This document shows, in pieces, positions 34,178 to 44,400 of a DNA stretch of 47,957 bases. How positions within the stretch are numbered: the first letter of the stretch is position 1; the number at the start of each line of letters is the position of its first letter. Both the position numbers and the translations under genes were made by a program. The notes under the pieces are model-generated. The model was not told the origin of the DNA, searched no databases, and was given only the letters and a program-made list of their open reading frames with translations. The DNA comes from an uncultured Verrucomicrobiota bacterium (lineage in GTDB: Bacteria; Verrucomicrobiota; Verrucomicrobiia; Limisphaerales; UBA9464), in NCBI GenBank assembly GCA_903907925.1, contig CAIVQB010000025.1, forward strand, positions 1-47,957, read 5' to 3'.

Positions 34178-34855
34178 TCACGGTGTCCGCCGAAGGCCCG
34201 CCGCATATCGCTCCTGGCGGGATCGTTCCTCCATGGCCGTCGTGCCGTACTTGGCCCTGAAGACTTCGGCCTCGGTCGGATCCCGAACCACCCCGGGGAC
34301 CCACCGATGGGCGCCGGTGTCACCGGGATTCAATCCCAAGTCGCTGACTCCGCCCGGAGCCGCAATTCCATCTCGCGACAAGGCCCGTTCAGGAATATTG
34401 GATTCAATTCGGACGCCATCGAGCCCGGTGGATCCTTCAAAGGATGTCCCAACCGACGACGGAGCACTGTTTTCCACACTTGGATTCCCCGCCGGACGCC
34501 GTGAGGAATTGAATCGCAATCCGGTGTTCGGTCTTCCGGCCTTCGCCGATTCGGCATCCACGGGATCGCCCGCCGCCGTTCCGCCTCCGAGGCACAATCG
34601 TCGTTCAATGCCGCCTTCCGATATCAGAGCGGTTCGTTCCCGCAGGTTTACCGAAACCAGGCGAACACCCAGGGATTCCTGATGGAGCGAAACAGAAAAG
34701 GCACCGCCGCCGGATGCGGTTGGGGATGAAAAGAAGGCGCGAACACGTCCACCGGTTGCCGCCAACCCGGTGAGGACCAGGTCAGACGCCGCCGCTTCGA
34801 CTGCCAGCGCGCTGCAAAACCCAAGCCCGACCAGGGCCTTTCGGAAGAACGACAC
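34178..34855 (-). CDS. Exported protein with weakly GspC/PilP-like domain
   Basis: A 225-residue protein with a signal peptide (MSFFRKALVGLGFCSALAVE, cut near residue 24). Residues about 25-90 (LVLTGLAATGGRVRAFF, SLGVRLVSVNLRERTALISE, GGIERRLCLGGG) have the short-strand pattern of the homology region in GspC/PilP secretion proteins, where one value loops back to a beta-strand pair. The resemblance is by eye only. The rest is low-complexity, Gly/Ser/Pro-rich and probably disordered. No secretion gene is nearby. It is divergent from the gene at 35087. Confidence 0.45.
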   Translation of the reverse strand: MSFFRKALVGLGFCSALAVEAAASDLVLTGLAATGGRVRAFFSSPTASGGGAFSVSLHQESLGVRLVSVNLRERTALISEGGIERRLCLGGGTAAGDPVDAESAKAGRPNTGLRFNSSRRPAGNPSVENSAPSSVGTSFEGSTGLDGVRIESNIPERALSRDGIAAPGGVSDLGLNPGDTGAHRWVPGVVRDPTEAEVFRAKYGTTAMEERSRQERYAAGLRRTP

Positions 34856-35086
34856 CCCATGCGGGTACGGGTCAGGTCACCGACCATCAAGTAACGTCCG
34901 CGAAACAAATTCCATTGTGGCCCGGTTCACCCGCGTTGCCCGGCACCGATTCCTTCGTCCACACGGGCATCCCGAGGGCCGAATCCTGAACGTCCGCAAA
35001 CAGTCACCCGATGTCCCAAAGGCGAGGGTCAATGTGACGGCGCTCGGTACTGTGATCCGACTGTCGATTGCTGCCGAACCATTCTC

Positions 35087-36061
35087 ATGAAGTCATTCCT
35101 CTGTTTTTCGCTCGTTTCCACCGTGTTCACCTCGGTTCTGACCCAGGCGGCGCCGTTCCTCTATCAATACACCAACAATCCCCCGGACATCCTGCTCGGC
35201 ATCCGGCAGACCGGTGGTTCGTCGGAAATGGTGGTCAACATCGGACCCGCTTCCCGGTTTTTTGCCGCCACTCCCGGCACCACCTTTGCGATTCAGGATT
35301 TCACCCCGACGCAGCTCAAGGCGACCTTGGCCGGGCTCGACGGGGTTGGCGTGGCCGTCTTCGGGGCCGCCCGTTCGCCGGGCGACGCCCTGCGTCCGGC
35401 ACAAACCCTGTGGGTGACCGAACCGCGTGCCGACGCCGCGACCTCGTCCGATCCCTGGGTGCGCCAATCGAGTTTCGGTCTGGGTGGAACAGCCGCCAAA
35501 ATCACCAGCGTCGGCAGCGGCATTCTGAATTTCAGCAGCTTGAATTCACCGGGCGCACTCAATACCGCCTCCGCGGTTGTCACCCCGGCCGGATACCAGA
35601 ACGGCCTCAGCGCCTATCTCGGAAACGGCAACTTCAACGGCACCTTTCAGGGGAACGTCGAAGGGGTGACGCCCTCCGGATTCGACGGAAGTGGCGGAGT
35701 ACTTCGCCTTGATTTTTATGAAATCCGGCCAGGCTCGGGAACATCGCTGTCCCTCGGCTGGTTTGACTTCAAGAGCGATGGAAGCCTGACCTTCACCGCA
35801 GCCGGTGGAACTGAAATCACCCCCGCCCCGTCGCCGACGATCACCGCGGTGACCCGCGCCGGATCCGTCACCACCGTCGCCTTCACCACCGTGGCCGGCG
35901 CTCAATACACCCTGCTCCGCGCCCCGGCTGGGTTGGGAACTGGTAAGGCCGCCGATTGGACGGCGCTGGGCACTCCGGTCAACGGAACCGGCGCGGTGGT
36001 CTCCATCACCGACACCAGCGACAGCGACACCGGCTTTTACGCCGTCCGTGCGACGCCCTGA
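35087..36061 (+). CDS. Exported protein of the 'LLGxRQTGG' family, without PEP-CTERM tail
   Basis: A 324-residue protein with a signal peptide (MKSFLCFSLVSTVFTSVLTQ, cut near AA|PFL). The core of about 220 residues is shared with the next gene but one: PDILLGIRQTGGSSEMVVNI, PAQTLWVTEP, SDPWVRQSSFGLGGTAAKI, GNFNGTFQGNVEGVTP, LRLDFYEIRPGSG, SLTFTA. Its last 85 residues form a separate beta-rich, Ig/FnIII-like domain (TITAVTRAGSVTTVAFTTVA, ending DTGFYAVRATP) in place of a sorting tail. The function is unknown. A strong hairpin lies 58 bp after the stop. Probably a surface or matrix protein. Confidence 0.65.
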   Translation: MKSFLCFSLVSTVFTSVLTQAAPFLYQYTNNPPDILLGIRQTGGSSEMVVNIGPASRFFAATPGTTFAIQDFTPTQLKATLAGLDGVGVAVFGAARSPGDALRPAQTLWVTEPRADAATSSDPWVRQSSFGLGGTAAKITSVGSGILNFSSLNSPGALNTASAVVTPAGYQNGLSAYLGNGNFNGTFQGNVEGVTPSGFDGSGGVLRLDFYEIRPGSGTSLSLGWFDFKSDGSLTFTAAGGTEITPAPSPTITAVTRAGSVTTVAFTTVAGAQYTLLRAPAGLGTGKAADWTALGTPVNGTGAVVSITDTSDSDTGFYAVRATP

Positions 36062-36118
36062 GATCGACGATCGGACCGCGGCCGGGGATTCCATCCACTC
36101 CGGCCCGGTTACCTCTCC

Positions 36119-36143
36119 GTGACGCCGCGGCGCGGCGCGTCAC
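36119..36143 (+). terminator. GC-rich hairpin after the 35087 gene
   Basis: GTGACGC (36119-36125) pairs with GCGTCAC (36137-36143) around a GC-rich centre that can pair further. No T-tract follows. The interval 36062-36361 otherwise contains only a 6-bp stem-loop (GTTTCA/TGAAAC, 36185-36203) and a GGAAG ribosome site before the next ATG at 36362. Confidence 0.35.
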
Positions 36144-36361
36144 CGGATCGCCACAATGCGCGACCACGATCCGCGATTCACCGTGTTTCAAAGGGGATGA
36201 AACGACATCCGCGGGAAAATCAGACCGGCCGACAACCGACAGTCGATGACCCGGAACTGACGGTTGGATCCGCGGCGAATCGCACAATCACCGCGCCCCA
36301 CGGGATCCCATTCCACCGGGGTGTCAGCCAACACTCATCTCGCAACGAACCTACGGAAGCT

Positions 36362-37207
36362 ATGCAACCCAACGACGTCCGGTCCGGACGATTCCTCGCC
36401 GCCACCGCAGCAGGGCTCGCCCTGTCTTCCTTCGCCGCCCTCGGCCAGTCCTTCACCTACCACGACACCGATTTGCTGCTGGGATTCCGGCAGACCGGCG
36501 GAGCCAACACCGTCCTGGTTGATCTCGGGTCGGCCTCCCAGTTTTACAACGCCACCCGTGGCTCAACGTTTGATGTCGGCAATTCCGCCAGCCTCTATGT
36601 GGCGGCCGGCCGGGCCTTCGGCGGCGTCTCCCCGCTGTCCGGCCTCCAGTATTCCGTCTCCGGCACGCTCCGGAGCTCGGCCAATGCGACGGCCGATCTT
36701 CCCACCCAGACGCTGTGGATCTCGAAGGCCGCCCCCGACCTGGCGACGCAAAGTGATCCCTGGGCCCAGCAATCGTCGTTCGGCCTTGGCAACACGGCCG
36801 CGAAGATCCAGACGATGGGCAATCTGGCCGTGAGCTACAGCAGTGTGAACGTGGCCAACGTCGACGCCAACACGCTCATCATTCCCTCGGCCAGCGGTGA
36901 CAGTTACAGCCGTTGGGCCGGAAGCGGCACCGGAGGCGGTGGCTCGACGGCCAATTTCAACAACACCTTCCAGGGCGACGCTGAGGGCCACACGCCCGCG
37001 GTGTTCACCGGCAACGACTCGGTCCGCCTCGACCTCTATCAGATCACTCCGGGCTCCGGTGACGCCAAGAACCTTGGCTACTTCCAGCTCAACGGTTCCG
37101 GCCATCTCAGCTTCACCGCCACCTCGGTGCCTGAACCGGGCACCTGGGCTCTCCTCGGTCTCGGATCGGTCATCCTCTGGATCGCCGGCCGCCGCAACTC
37201 CCGCTGA
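36362..37207 (+). CDS. PEP-CTERM surface protein of the 'LLGxRQTGG' family
   Basis: A 281-residue paralogue of the 35087 product. The signal region is RSGRFLAATAAGLALSSFAA. Shared blocks are TDLLLGFRQTGGANTVLVDL, PTQTLWISKA, SDPWAQQSSFGLGNTAAKI, NFNNTFQGDAEGHTP and VRLDLYQITPGSG. It ends in a textbook PEP-CTERM: VPEPGTWALLGLGSVILWIA then GRRNSR. It should be processed by exosortase and released to the surface. The ATG at 36362 has a GGAAG site; a longer frame from 36119 is rejected as it lacks a signal. Domain identity beyond the tail is not known. Confidence 0.78.
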   Translation: MQPNDVRSGRFLAATAAGLALSSFAALGQSFTYHDTDLLLGFRQTGGANTVLVDLGSASQFYNATRGSTFDVGNSASLYVAAGRAFGGVSPLSGLQYSVSGTLRSSANATADLPTQTLWISKAAPDLATQSDPWAQQSSFGLGNTAAKIQTMGNLAVSYSSVNVANVDANTLIIPSASGDSYSRWAGSGTGGGGSTANFNNTFQGDAEGHTPAVFTGNDSVRLDLYQITPGSGDAKNLGYFQLNGSGHLSFTATSVPEPGTWALLGLGSVILWIAGRRNSR

Positions 37208-37290
37208 TTCCGCGCCTCTCACTGAAGTCGAACTCCGACAGCAAAACTCGTCCCCGAACTCCGCCACGTTTCCAACCTCGTTTCCCTAAC

Positions 37291-38373
37291 ATGAACCACA
37301 TCATCAAACACGCAGCCGTCGCCGTCTCGGCGGTCGGCCTCACGGTCGCCGTCCAGGCTCAGGTTGAAATCCGCATCACCGGATCCACCGCCTTCCGCGC
37401 CACCACCTATGCCGCCATTCGCAATCTCTACGGTGCGAATCTCACCGGACAGAACCCGGCCCCCGACGCGAGCGGCAAGAACCAGGTCACCTTTGCCGGA
37501 ACGATTCCAGCCCTGTTCGGTGCCCAGACCGTCACCGTCCGCACCAGCTACAGCGGGTCGGTCGAAGGCATCCAGTCCCTCGTACTCGGCAACAACGAGA
37601 CCTTCCTGGCCTCGCCGAACGCCGGTGATGTCACCACGGTTTCCGGTCCGGCCGACATCGCCTTCTCCGATGTCTTCCAGTCGACCACCGACTTCACTTC
37701 GCCGGTGTTGTCCGACACCAAGGTCGGCATCGTGAGCTTCGCCTGGGTCCGCAGCGTGACCACTCCCGCCGCGGTCAACAACATGACCCACCAGCTCGCT
37801 CAACAGTTCCTCGCGACCGGCGATCTGCCGATCGGTCAGTTCACCGGCGACCTGACCCAGACTCAGGACATCTTTCTGGTCGGCCGCAACAAGCTCTCCG
37901 GCACTCGCATCACCACCCAGGCCGACTGCGGTTACGGCGGCAACGCGGACGCGCAGTTGTGGCAATTGGATGGAGCCGGTGGAACGGTTGGAACTACGTT
38001 CGTGCAAAGCACCGGATTCACTTCCGGCGGCAACGCCGCTGCGGTGTTGAAGGTTGCCACGGCGGCGAATCCTTCGCTGTCCTACCTCGGCATCAGCGAC
38101 GGCATCGGCGTGAATGGTGGGGCGAACCTGCTCACCTTCAATGGCGTTCCCTTCACCGTGAGCAACGTCTGGAACGGCAACTACAGCTTCTGGTCCTACG
38201 AACACACCTTCCTGAAGCCCGGGATCGGAGCCAACCCCAAGAAGTTCGTGACCGACCCCGCCGGCCTCAAGGCGGCCCTCGACTCGATCCTGCAGACCTC
38301 CACCGGCAACACCGCCCTGTCGAAGATGAAGGTTGCCCGCAACGCGGACGGCGGCCCGATCTTCCCTCAGTGA
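37291..38373 (+). CDS. PstS-like periplasmic binding protein of the secretion locus
   Basis: A 360-residue exported protein (signal MNHIIKHAAVAVSAVGLTVA, cut near VQA). It begins IRITGSTAFRATTYAAIRN, the phosphate-binding-protein style first strand and loop, and later has SGPADIAFSDVFQSTTDF, VGIVSFAWVRS, FLVGRNKLSGTRITTQAD and a long C-terminal helix. This fits a type-2 periplasmic binding fold of the PstS superfamily. It is clearly different from the pstS in this window and has no transporter genes beside it. It may bind phosphate or another oxyanion and act as a surface or matrix protein. It is followed by a strong intrinsic terminator. Confidence 0.65.
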   Translation: MNHIIKHAAVAVSAVGLTVAVQAQVEIRITGSTAFRATTYAAIRNLYGANLTGQNPAPDASGKNQVTFAGTIPALFGAQTVTVRTSYSGSVEGIQSLVLGNNETFLASPNAGDVTTVSGPADIAFSDVFQSTTDFTSPVLSDTKVGIVSFAWVRSVTTPAAVNNMTHQLAQQFLATGDLPIGQFTGDLTQTQDIFLVGRNKLSGTRITTQADCGYGGNADAQLWQLDGAGGTVGTTFVQSTGFTSGGNAAAVLKVATAANPSLSYLGISDGIGVNGGANLLTFNGVPFTVSNVWNGNYSFWSYEHTFLKPGIGANPKKFVTDPAGLKAALDSILQTSTGNTALSKMKVARNADGGPIFPQ

Positions 38374-38413
38374 TCGGCTGAATCGTCCACGGTTTTCATT
38401 CCATCTCAACCCA

Positions 38414-38442
38414 GGCGCGGAGGCCCTCCTCCGCGCCTTTTT
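38414..38442 (+). terminator. Intrinsic terminator after the PstS-like gene
   Basis: A perfect 10-bp stem, GGCGCGGAGG (38414-38423) with CCTCCGCGCC (38428-38437), has a 4-nt loop and is followed by five T. It lies 40 bp after the stop. It separates the PstS-like gene from the AraC-TpsB unit, which must therefore have its own promoter in 38443-38662. Confidence 0.9.
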
Positions 38443-38662
38443 CATTTTCCGGATTCAAAATGAGTCTGAAGCACCGTGGGTTCCCGCTCCGATTCTTCCG
38501 TAGCGCCACCCCGCAGTGTCCCGCCCCTTCCCCTCACCCATTCCGATCCTTCCGTCCATTCCGTCAAACTCCGGAATGTTTCCCGTTTGTCATCATCGTG
38601 TCGTTGGACCGTAACCGGTTGTCCGCAAGGTGTGCGGCCTCGTGTCCAATCCCGAACACCTG

Positions 38663-41416
38663 ATGCCGCATCAAACGGCAGCCCCCGCCGGCGGCGAATG
38701 GTCGTTGCCCGCGGGTGGATGGGCCTTTCTGCATTCCATCTCGGGCTCGGGCTATTGGCGTCAACCGCCGCGGCTCGCGGAATTCAATCCGGGCGACACC
38801 CTGGCCATCCATGCCGACGGTGCCGGCGCTTTGCTCGCCAGCCGGCTGGGTCCCCTGCAATTCCATTGGTTCAGCGTCTGCCCCGAGTTCCTTTCCAACC
38901 TGCTCGGACTGGATGAGCAGGGGGTTTTGGATGCCGCCGCGCGCCGGGATGCGGTGCGACGGTTTCCAGCGGGTCACAGCGTTGCGATCCTCCATGCGCG
39001 TCTGGTCGACGCCGCCAGTCTTCCGCGGCCGCTGCAACGCATCCGGATGGTGGAGATCCTCGCCTCGGCCTTCTCGGACGAATTCACCTCGGCCGCACCC
39101 CAGGACGGGCCGGCCACCGATGCACGGGCGCGTCTGCGACAATGGCTCGCCCGGATCCCGGAATCCGATCTGATCCATCATTCCGTCGATGAAGTGGCCC
39201 GTTCGCTGAATTGCAGCGTGCGGCATTTCAGCCGGCTTTTTCGCGACGAAGTCGGACAGCCGTTTCGCGACAAGCAGACTGAATTGCGCCTGATGAAAGC
39301 CCGGCATCTGCTGGTCGATTCCAATGCCAAGGTCATCCACGTCGCACTCGAAAGCGGCTACCGGCACCTCGGTCTGTTCAACACTCTCTTCAAGCGCCGC
39401 TTCGGAATGACTCCCACTCAGTGGCGGCAGCAACTCAAGGAACCCGAAACCCGGAGGCGGCGCTCCACCGGTCCGCTCGCCGCGTTTCTTGCCAGCTTGA
39501 TCGGCATTGCCGCAGGCGGTGCCGGGGCGGAGCCATTGCAAGCCCAGGGACAGGCCACCCCCAAACCAACCAACGCCCCGCCGGCCAATTCCGCGGCCCC
39601 GGCAACTCCCAAGCTCGCCGTCCACGGGTACGAGGTGGTCGGCAACACATTGCTGCCCGAGTCGGTGATCAAGGCCTGCACCGCTGATTTCACCGGCGAC
39701 GCCGTCGATTTTCAAACGCTGCGCCAGGCGTTGTCGTCGCTACAACTGGCCTATCGCGGCCGTGGATTCGCCACAGTGTCGGTCACGCTGCCCCAGCAAA
39801 CGCTGACCAATGGCATCGTCCGGGTCCAGGTCATCGAAGGTCGGTTGACGGAGATTCTAGTGTTGGGCAACCGCTGGTTCAGTTCCAACAACGTCCGGAG
39901 CTCGCTGCCCGGGCTGACCACCAACATTTTTCTCAACAGCAAACTGCTGCAGGCCGAGCTCGACCTCGCCAACGCCAATCGCGACCGGCAAATCTATCCG
40001 CAGATCCAGCCGGGACCCGAACCCGGGACGACCACAATGGTTCTGAAGGTGAAGGATCAGATTCCGCTGCACGGCCGGTTCGAACTCAACAACCAGGCGA
40101 CCCCGGGCACGCCGGAATTGCGCGGCAGTGCCTCAGCCCAGTTCAACAACCTCTGGCAGTTGGAACACTCGGTGGGCCTGCAATACGGATTCACCCTCGA
40201 GCAGTTCAAGAACGGCGACGTCAACCTCTTCGATCAACCGCTGCTGGCAAACTACAGCGCCTTTTATCGGATGCCGCTGGGCTCACGGAAGTCGCTTCCG
40301 GCCGAGGTGGATGCCAATCCCGGCCGGTTCGGCTACGACGAGGCTTCCCATCAGTTCCGCCTGCCGCCTTCCTCGGGACGACCGGAGTTGAGCTTTTTCG
40401 CCAGCCGGTCAACGACCGACACCGGGGTCAAGTTGACACCGATCAAAACGGTCAGCCCGCCGCCGATCGCGCTCTACTCCCATGATTCGGGCCAGGACCT
40501 GTCGACCACCGAAAGCGCGGGATTCCGAATGACCCTGCCGCTGCGGGAATTTCAACGGATCAAGTCCACTCTCACGCTGGGAGCGGATTTGAAGCGCTAT
40601 CATCGCGCCAGCTACAACACCAACAACTTCCTCCAGGACTTCACCTACCGCGACGAAAGCACGGGCGAAGATGTCCATCGGCAGATTGCGTCAGCCAGTC
40701 CACAAGCTCCCTCCACCGCGGCGCTTTCGTACCTGCCGATCGCTCTCCGCTGGGACGGGGCGCGATCCGACTCCAAGGGAAGCACCAGCCTCGGCAGTGG
40801 GGTGAACTTCAACATTCCGGGGGGCTCCTTTTCCGGATCAGACGCCTTCAGCAAAACCGCCGGAGCCGAACGCGCCAACGGCCGCTATTTCACCGTTCAG
40901 GCGAACGCCACGCGGGAACAACGTCTCTATGAAGATTGGACGGCCATCCTGCGTGCCGACGGTCAGTGGGCCAGCCAGCCGTTGATCAGCAACGAACAAT
41001 TCGGTGTGGGCGGGACGGCCGGCGTCCGCGGGTATCGGGAAGGCGAACGCTACGGCGACACCGGTTGGCGGCTGGGATTCGAACCGCGAACACCGATGGT
41101 GGACATCGGCATGGTCGACGGCAGTGCGCCGTTCCGGATCCGCGGATTCATTTTCACCGACTACGGTCAAAGCTATCTGCTCGATCCCGGCCATCCGACC
41201 GCCTCCATCGCCGGCTATCATTCGATGGAAACACTCTGGGGCGCCGGGCTGGGATTCAGCGGCAGCATCGGGAGCACCTTCGACTTCCGGCTGACGGTCG
41301 GCTGGGCGTTGAAGGCGGCCGCTGGACTCACCACGGGAGCGTCCGGCGAAGATCTCAAGGTGACCACCCGAGCCGGCGACCTTCAGATCTATTTTGGTGT
41401 GGGGGCGCAGTTCTGA
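38663..41416 (+). CDS. AraC-type regulator fused to a two-partner-secretion outer-membrane translocator (TpsB/FhaC family)
   Basis: One uninterrupted frame of 917 residues joins two proteins that normally act in different compartments. Residues 1-170 look like an AraC-family sensor region. About 172-257 is a double helix-turn-helix (HSVDEVARSLNCSVRHFSRL, HVALESGYRHLGLFNTLFKR, RFGMTPTQWR). Next come RRRR (264-267), a hydrophobic stretch and AGA, i.e. an internal signal peptide that could be cut near 289. From about 319 there are two POTRA domains (YEVVGNTLLPESVIKACTAD; ILVLGNRWFSSNNVRSSLPG), then a beta-barrel with the lid-loop VRGYREGE (788), GFIFTDYG and a terminal F. The ATG at 249 (39407) could be an internal start giving a normal TpsB. 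A GTG at 38630 is an alternative outer start. The cognate exoprotein gene begins 26 bp on. Confidence 0.85.
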   Translation: MPHQTAAPAGGEWSLPAGGWAFLHSISGSGYWRQPPRLAEFNPGDTLAIHADGAGALLASRLGPLQFHWFSVCPEFLSNLLGLDEQGVLDAAARRDAVRRFPAGHSVAILHARLVDAASLPRPLQRIRMVEILASAFSDEFTSAAPQDGPATDARARLRQWLARIPESDLIHHSVDEVARSLNCSVRHFSRLFRDEVGQPFRDKQTELRLMKARHLLVDSNAKVIHVALESGYRHLGLFNTLFKRRFGMTPTQWRQQLKEPETRRRRSTGPLAAFLASLIGIAAGGAGAEPLQAQGQATPKPTNAPPANSAAPATPKLAVHGYEVVGNTLLPESVIKACTADFTGDAVDFQTLRQALSSLQLAYRGRGFATVSVTLPQQTLTNGIVRVQVIEGRLTEILVLGNRWFSSNNVRSSLPGLTTNIFLNSKLLQAELDLANANRDRQIYPQIQPGPEPGTTTMVLKVKDQIPLHGRFELNNQATPGTPELRGSASAQFNNLWQLEHSVGLQYGFTLEQFKNGDVNLFDQPLLANYSAFYRMPLGSRKSLPAEVDANPGRFGYDEASHQFRLPPSSGRPELSFFASRSTTDTGVKLTPIKTVSPPPIALYSHDSGQDLSTTESAGFRMTLPLREFQRIKSTLTLGADLKRYHRASYNTNNFLQDFTYRDESTGEDVHRQIASASPQAPSTAALSYLPIALRWDGARSDSKGSTSLGSGVNFNIPGGSFSGSDAFSKTAGAERANGRYFTVQANATREQRLYEDWTAILRADGQWASQPLISNEQFGVGGTAGVRGYREGERYGDTGWRLGFEPRTPMVDIGMVDGSAPFRIRGFIFTDYGQSYLLDPGHPTASIAGYHSMETLWGAGLGFSGSIGSTFDFRLTVGWALKAAAGLTTGASGEDLKVTTRAGDLQIYFGVGAQF

Positions 41417-41442
41417 ATCCGTATCGAACCCGAGTTTGTTCC

Positions 41443-44400
41443 ATGAAGCCCGCTTTCAACATTTCCGCCGGACGATCCAACCGGGTCCAGGGCTCGCTCA
41501 TGGCGGGTCTCGGCGGATTGTTGTGTGGCTCCACCGCCTGGGCGAATCCGCAAGGCCTGACGGTGGCCAGCGGTTCCGCCAGCACCGCCGCCACCGGACC
41601 GCAGTTGACGATCTCCGTTTCAGATCGCGCGGTTCTCAACTGGAGTTCCTTCAACATTACCCCGGGTGAAACCACGCGATTCCTTCAACCCAATGCGGCG
41701 TCGATCGTCTGGAATCAGGTCCTCGATCCGAATCCATCCCACATCTTCGGAAGTATTCAGGCCAACGGCATCGTGGTTCTCGCCAACACCGCGGGTTTCT
41801 GGTTCGGACCCGATTCGGTGGTCAAGGCGGCGAGTTTCGTCGCCACCACCGCCAGTGGTCCGGCGCCATCGCTCGATGTCGGCGGCGCGTGGTCGCTCAC
41901 CCTCACGCCGCCACTCGCCAGCATCATCAACTACGGCCACATCGAGGCTGCCCACGGCGGGTCGGTGTTTTTGGTGGCCGAGAAGATCGAGAACCACGGC
42001 ATCCTGATGGCGCCGGACGGCACGCTTGGATTATACGCGGGAAAGGAAGTGTTGATATCGGAACGCCCCGACGGCCGCGGACTGAGCGCCACGGTCAGCC
42101 TTCCCGAGGGTTCGATCGACAACCACGGCAAACTGATCGCCGACGCCGGCACCATCGCACTGTCCGCACGCGTGGTGAACCAGGACGGTCTGATCCAAGC
42201 CAACACCGTCCGCGAGCATCAAGGCGTGATTGAACTGCTGGCCACCGACAGCCTAACACTGGGTGCCGCATCGGAAACTCTGGCCGCCGGCACCGGAACG
42301 GAACCCGCATCCGGTGGCAGAATTCTCATTCGCTCGGGCTCGGACTATTCCGATGCACCGGGTGCGCGGATTTCCGTTGCGGGCGGAACGGCCGGCGGTG
42401 CCGGGGGCCAGGTCGAAATCTCGGCGGCGCATCTGCCGTCGATCCAGGCAAAGGTCGACGGTTCCGCACGCACGGGTTGGACTGCCGGCTCGTTCCTGAT
42501 CGATCCCGACGCCATCTCCATCGATGCCGCCGGAACCGGAACCACGACCACCGGCCAGGTCGGAGTGGGCAACGCTCCCACCAAGCTTTCGATCAGCCCG
42601 TCGGCATTCACCGGATTTTCGCAGATCACACTTCAGGCGAAGAACACGATCGACATCAACACGGTGTGGACATTGCCTGATTCCACGGGGACCGGAGCGC
42701 ATCTGACGTTGCAGGCCGGTGGTGACATCCGGTTCGCCCAGAACGCTTCGATTGCGGCGGGTGCCGGCTGGAACATTGATCTGTGGGCCGGATTCCAATT
42801 CGCGAGCTCCACGGTGCTCTCCGGAACCGGATCGGTCCTGCTCAACGGCAGCAGCACCCTCACGACCACCACGGGCAACATCGCCGTTCACGCCGGCAAG
42901 GACGTCACGGTCCAAAAGGGGGCGATTCGCACCACGGGCGGCGGCTCCATCGACGTCCAGGCGCTCTCGGGTTCGATCAATGGCGGAACCCGTCCGGACG
43001 GATTCCAGTTCTCCTCGCGGGGAACCGGCTATGACGTCAGCGCGACCCTCGGCGGCATCAGCACCGCGGCGGGCGGCGATGTCACGCTGACCGCCGGGCG
43101 TGATATCATCAGCTTTCTCCCCACACTAACGGGCAGTTCCACCGATGGCGGCAGCGGCGCTTTCGGAGCGGCACCGGGGAATGTCACGGTGACCGCCGCC
43201 GGCAGTGTTTACGGCCATTTCGTGCTGCGGAACGGATCCGGTTCCATCACCGCGGGCACCTCAGCCGGCGAACCCAATCGGCAGCTCGCCCTCAGCCTGG
43301 TGAAAGGCACCTGGACCGTCTCGGCGACGGACATCGCGCTTCAGGAAGTCCGCAATCCGAACGGCATCTTCAATCGCATCGGCAGTCCGAACGACCCGAA
43401 TTTCCATCGGTTCGACTACGACACCGCCGCCGCGGTGATTCTCAATGCCACTGGAACGGTGCTGCTGTCGGGTGCCGCACTGCCGCGCAATCCCGGGGAT
43501 GCGGTTCCGATTCTGTTGCCGCCGTCGCTCACCATTTCGGCCGGTGCGGGTGGCATTCTGTTGGGCAACGATTTCTCCCTGTTTCCATCGCCCATCGGCC
43601 AACTGGATCTGTCGACAAGTGCCGGCGGCGGGTTGAAGAGTCGCGACCCGGGCAAGACCTACCAATTGGTTCTCTCCGACAGTGGTTCATCCAAGTACAC
43701 CTTTGACGACGGCCAGTTTGGTCCGCGCGACCACGCCGCGGTTCCGGTCCACTTGAATGATCCCACACCGGCGAAGATCGACATCAGCGGCGATGTCCAG
43801 GACGTCTTGATCTCCTCGGCCAAGGCCATGTCCGTTCACGTTGGCGGCGATTTCATCAATTCGGGATTCGTGGGTCAGAACATCCATCCGACCGACGTGA
43901 CCCGCCTGGTGGTGGATGGCGATATCCGCAATCGCAACGACTACACGTTCGTCACGCTGCCCGCCGGAGTCCCCGATCCCGACTTCACGCTCCTCGCTGC
44001 GGCCCTGCCCGCGATCCCGGGCGTGACGTTCACCTATGACGCGAAGACCCGGACATTGGGCTATCGGGGTCGCCTCACGGACGATGTTCTGAACCAGCTC
44101 CTGCAATTGCAGGTGCAGCATTTCGATGCCTTCGGATCTCCGGTGGTCGACGACTTCGGCAATCCCCTCACCTTTCCCGCGCAACTCGTTCCCGCGGCGG
44201 TTCTCCAGTCGTTGTACACCCTCAGCCAGGACGTTCCCGCGCGTCCGCCGGATGGATTCCAGATCGGCGGTCCGGGGCGGCTTGAAATGCAGGCCCGATC
44301 CATCGACCTCGGTGCGACGGCCGGCATTCTCTCGCTCGGCGCCGGGGCGAACCCGGCCCTGGCTCAAACGGAATCCACCGGGGCCGACCTCCACATCAAG

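Noticed and set aside
38460-38663. Short plus-strand frame (67 codons) between the terminator and the AraC-TpsB gene
   Set aside because: No signal, no family pattern, Arg/Pro/Phe-rich; this space is better read as promoter and leader for the fusion gene.
38663-41416. Explaining the AraC-TpsB fusion as an assembly chimera
   Set aside because: The frame is kept through HTH, signal-like segment and POTRA, and the tpsA gene follows with normal spacing. No sign of a join is visible, though only reads can settle it.
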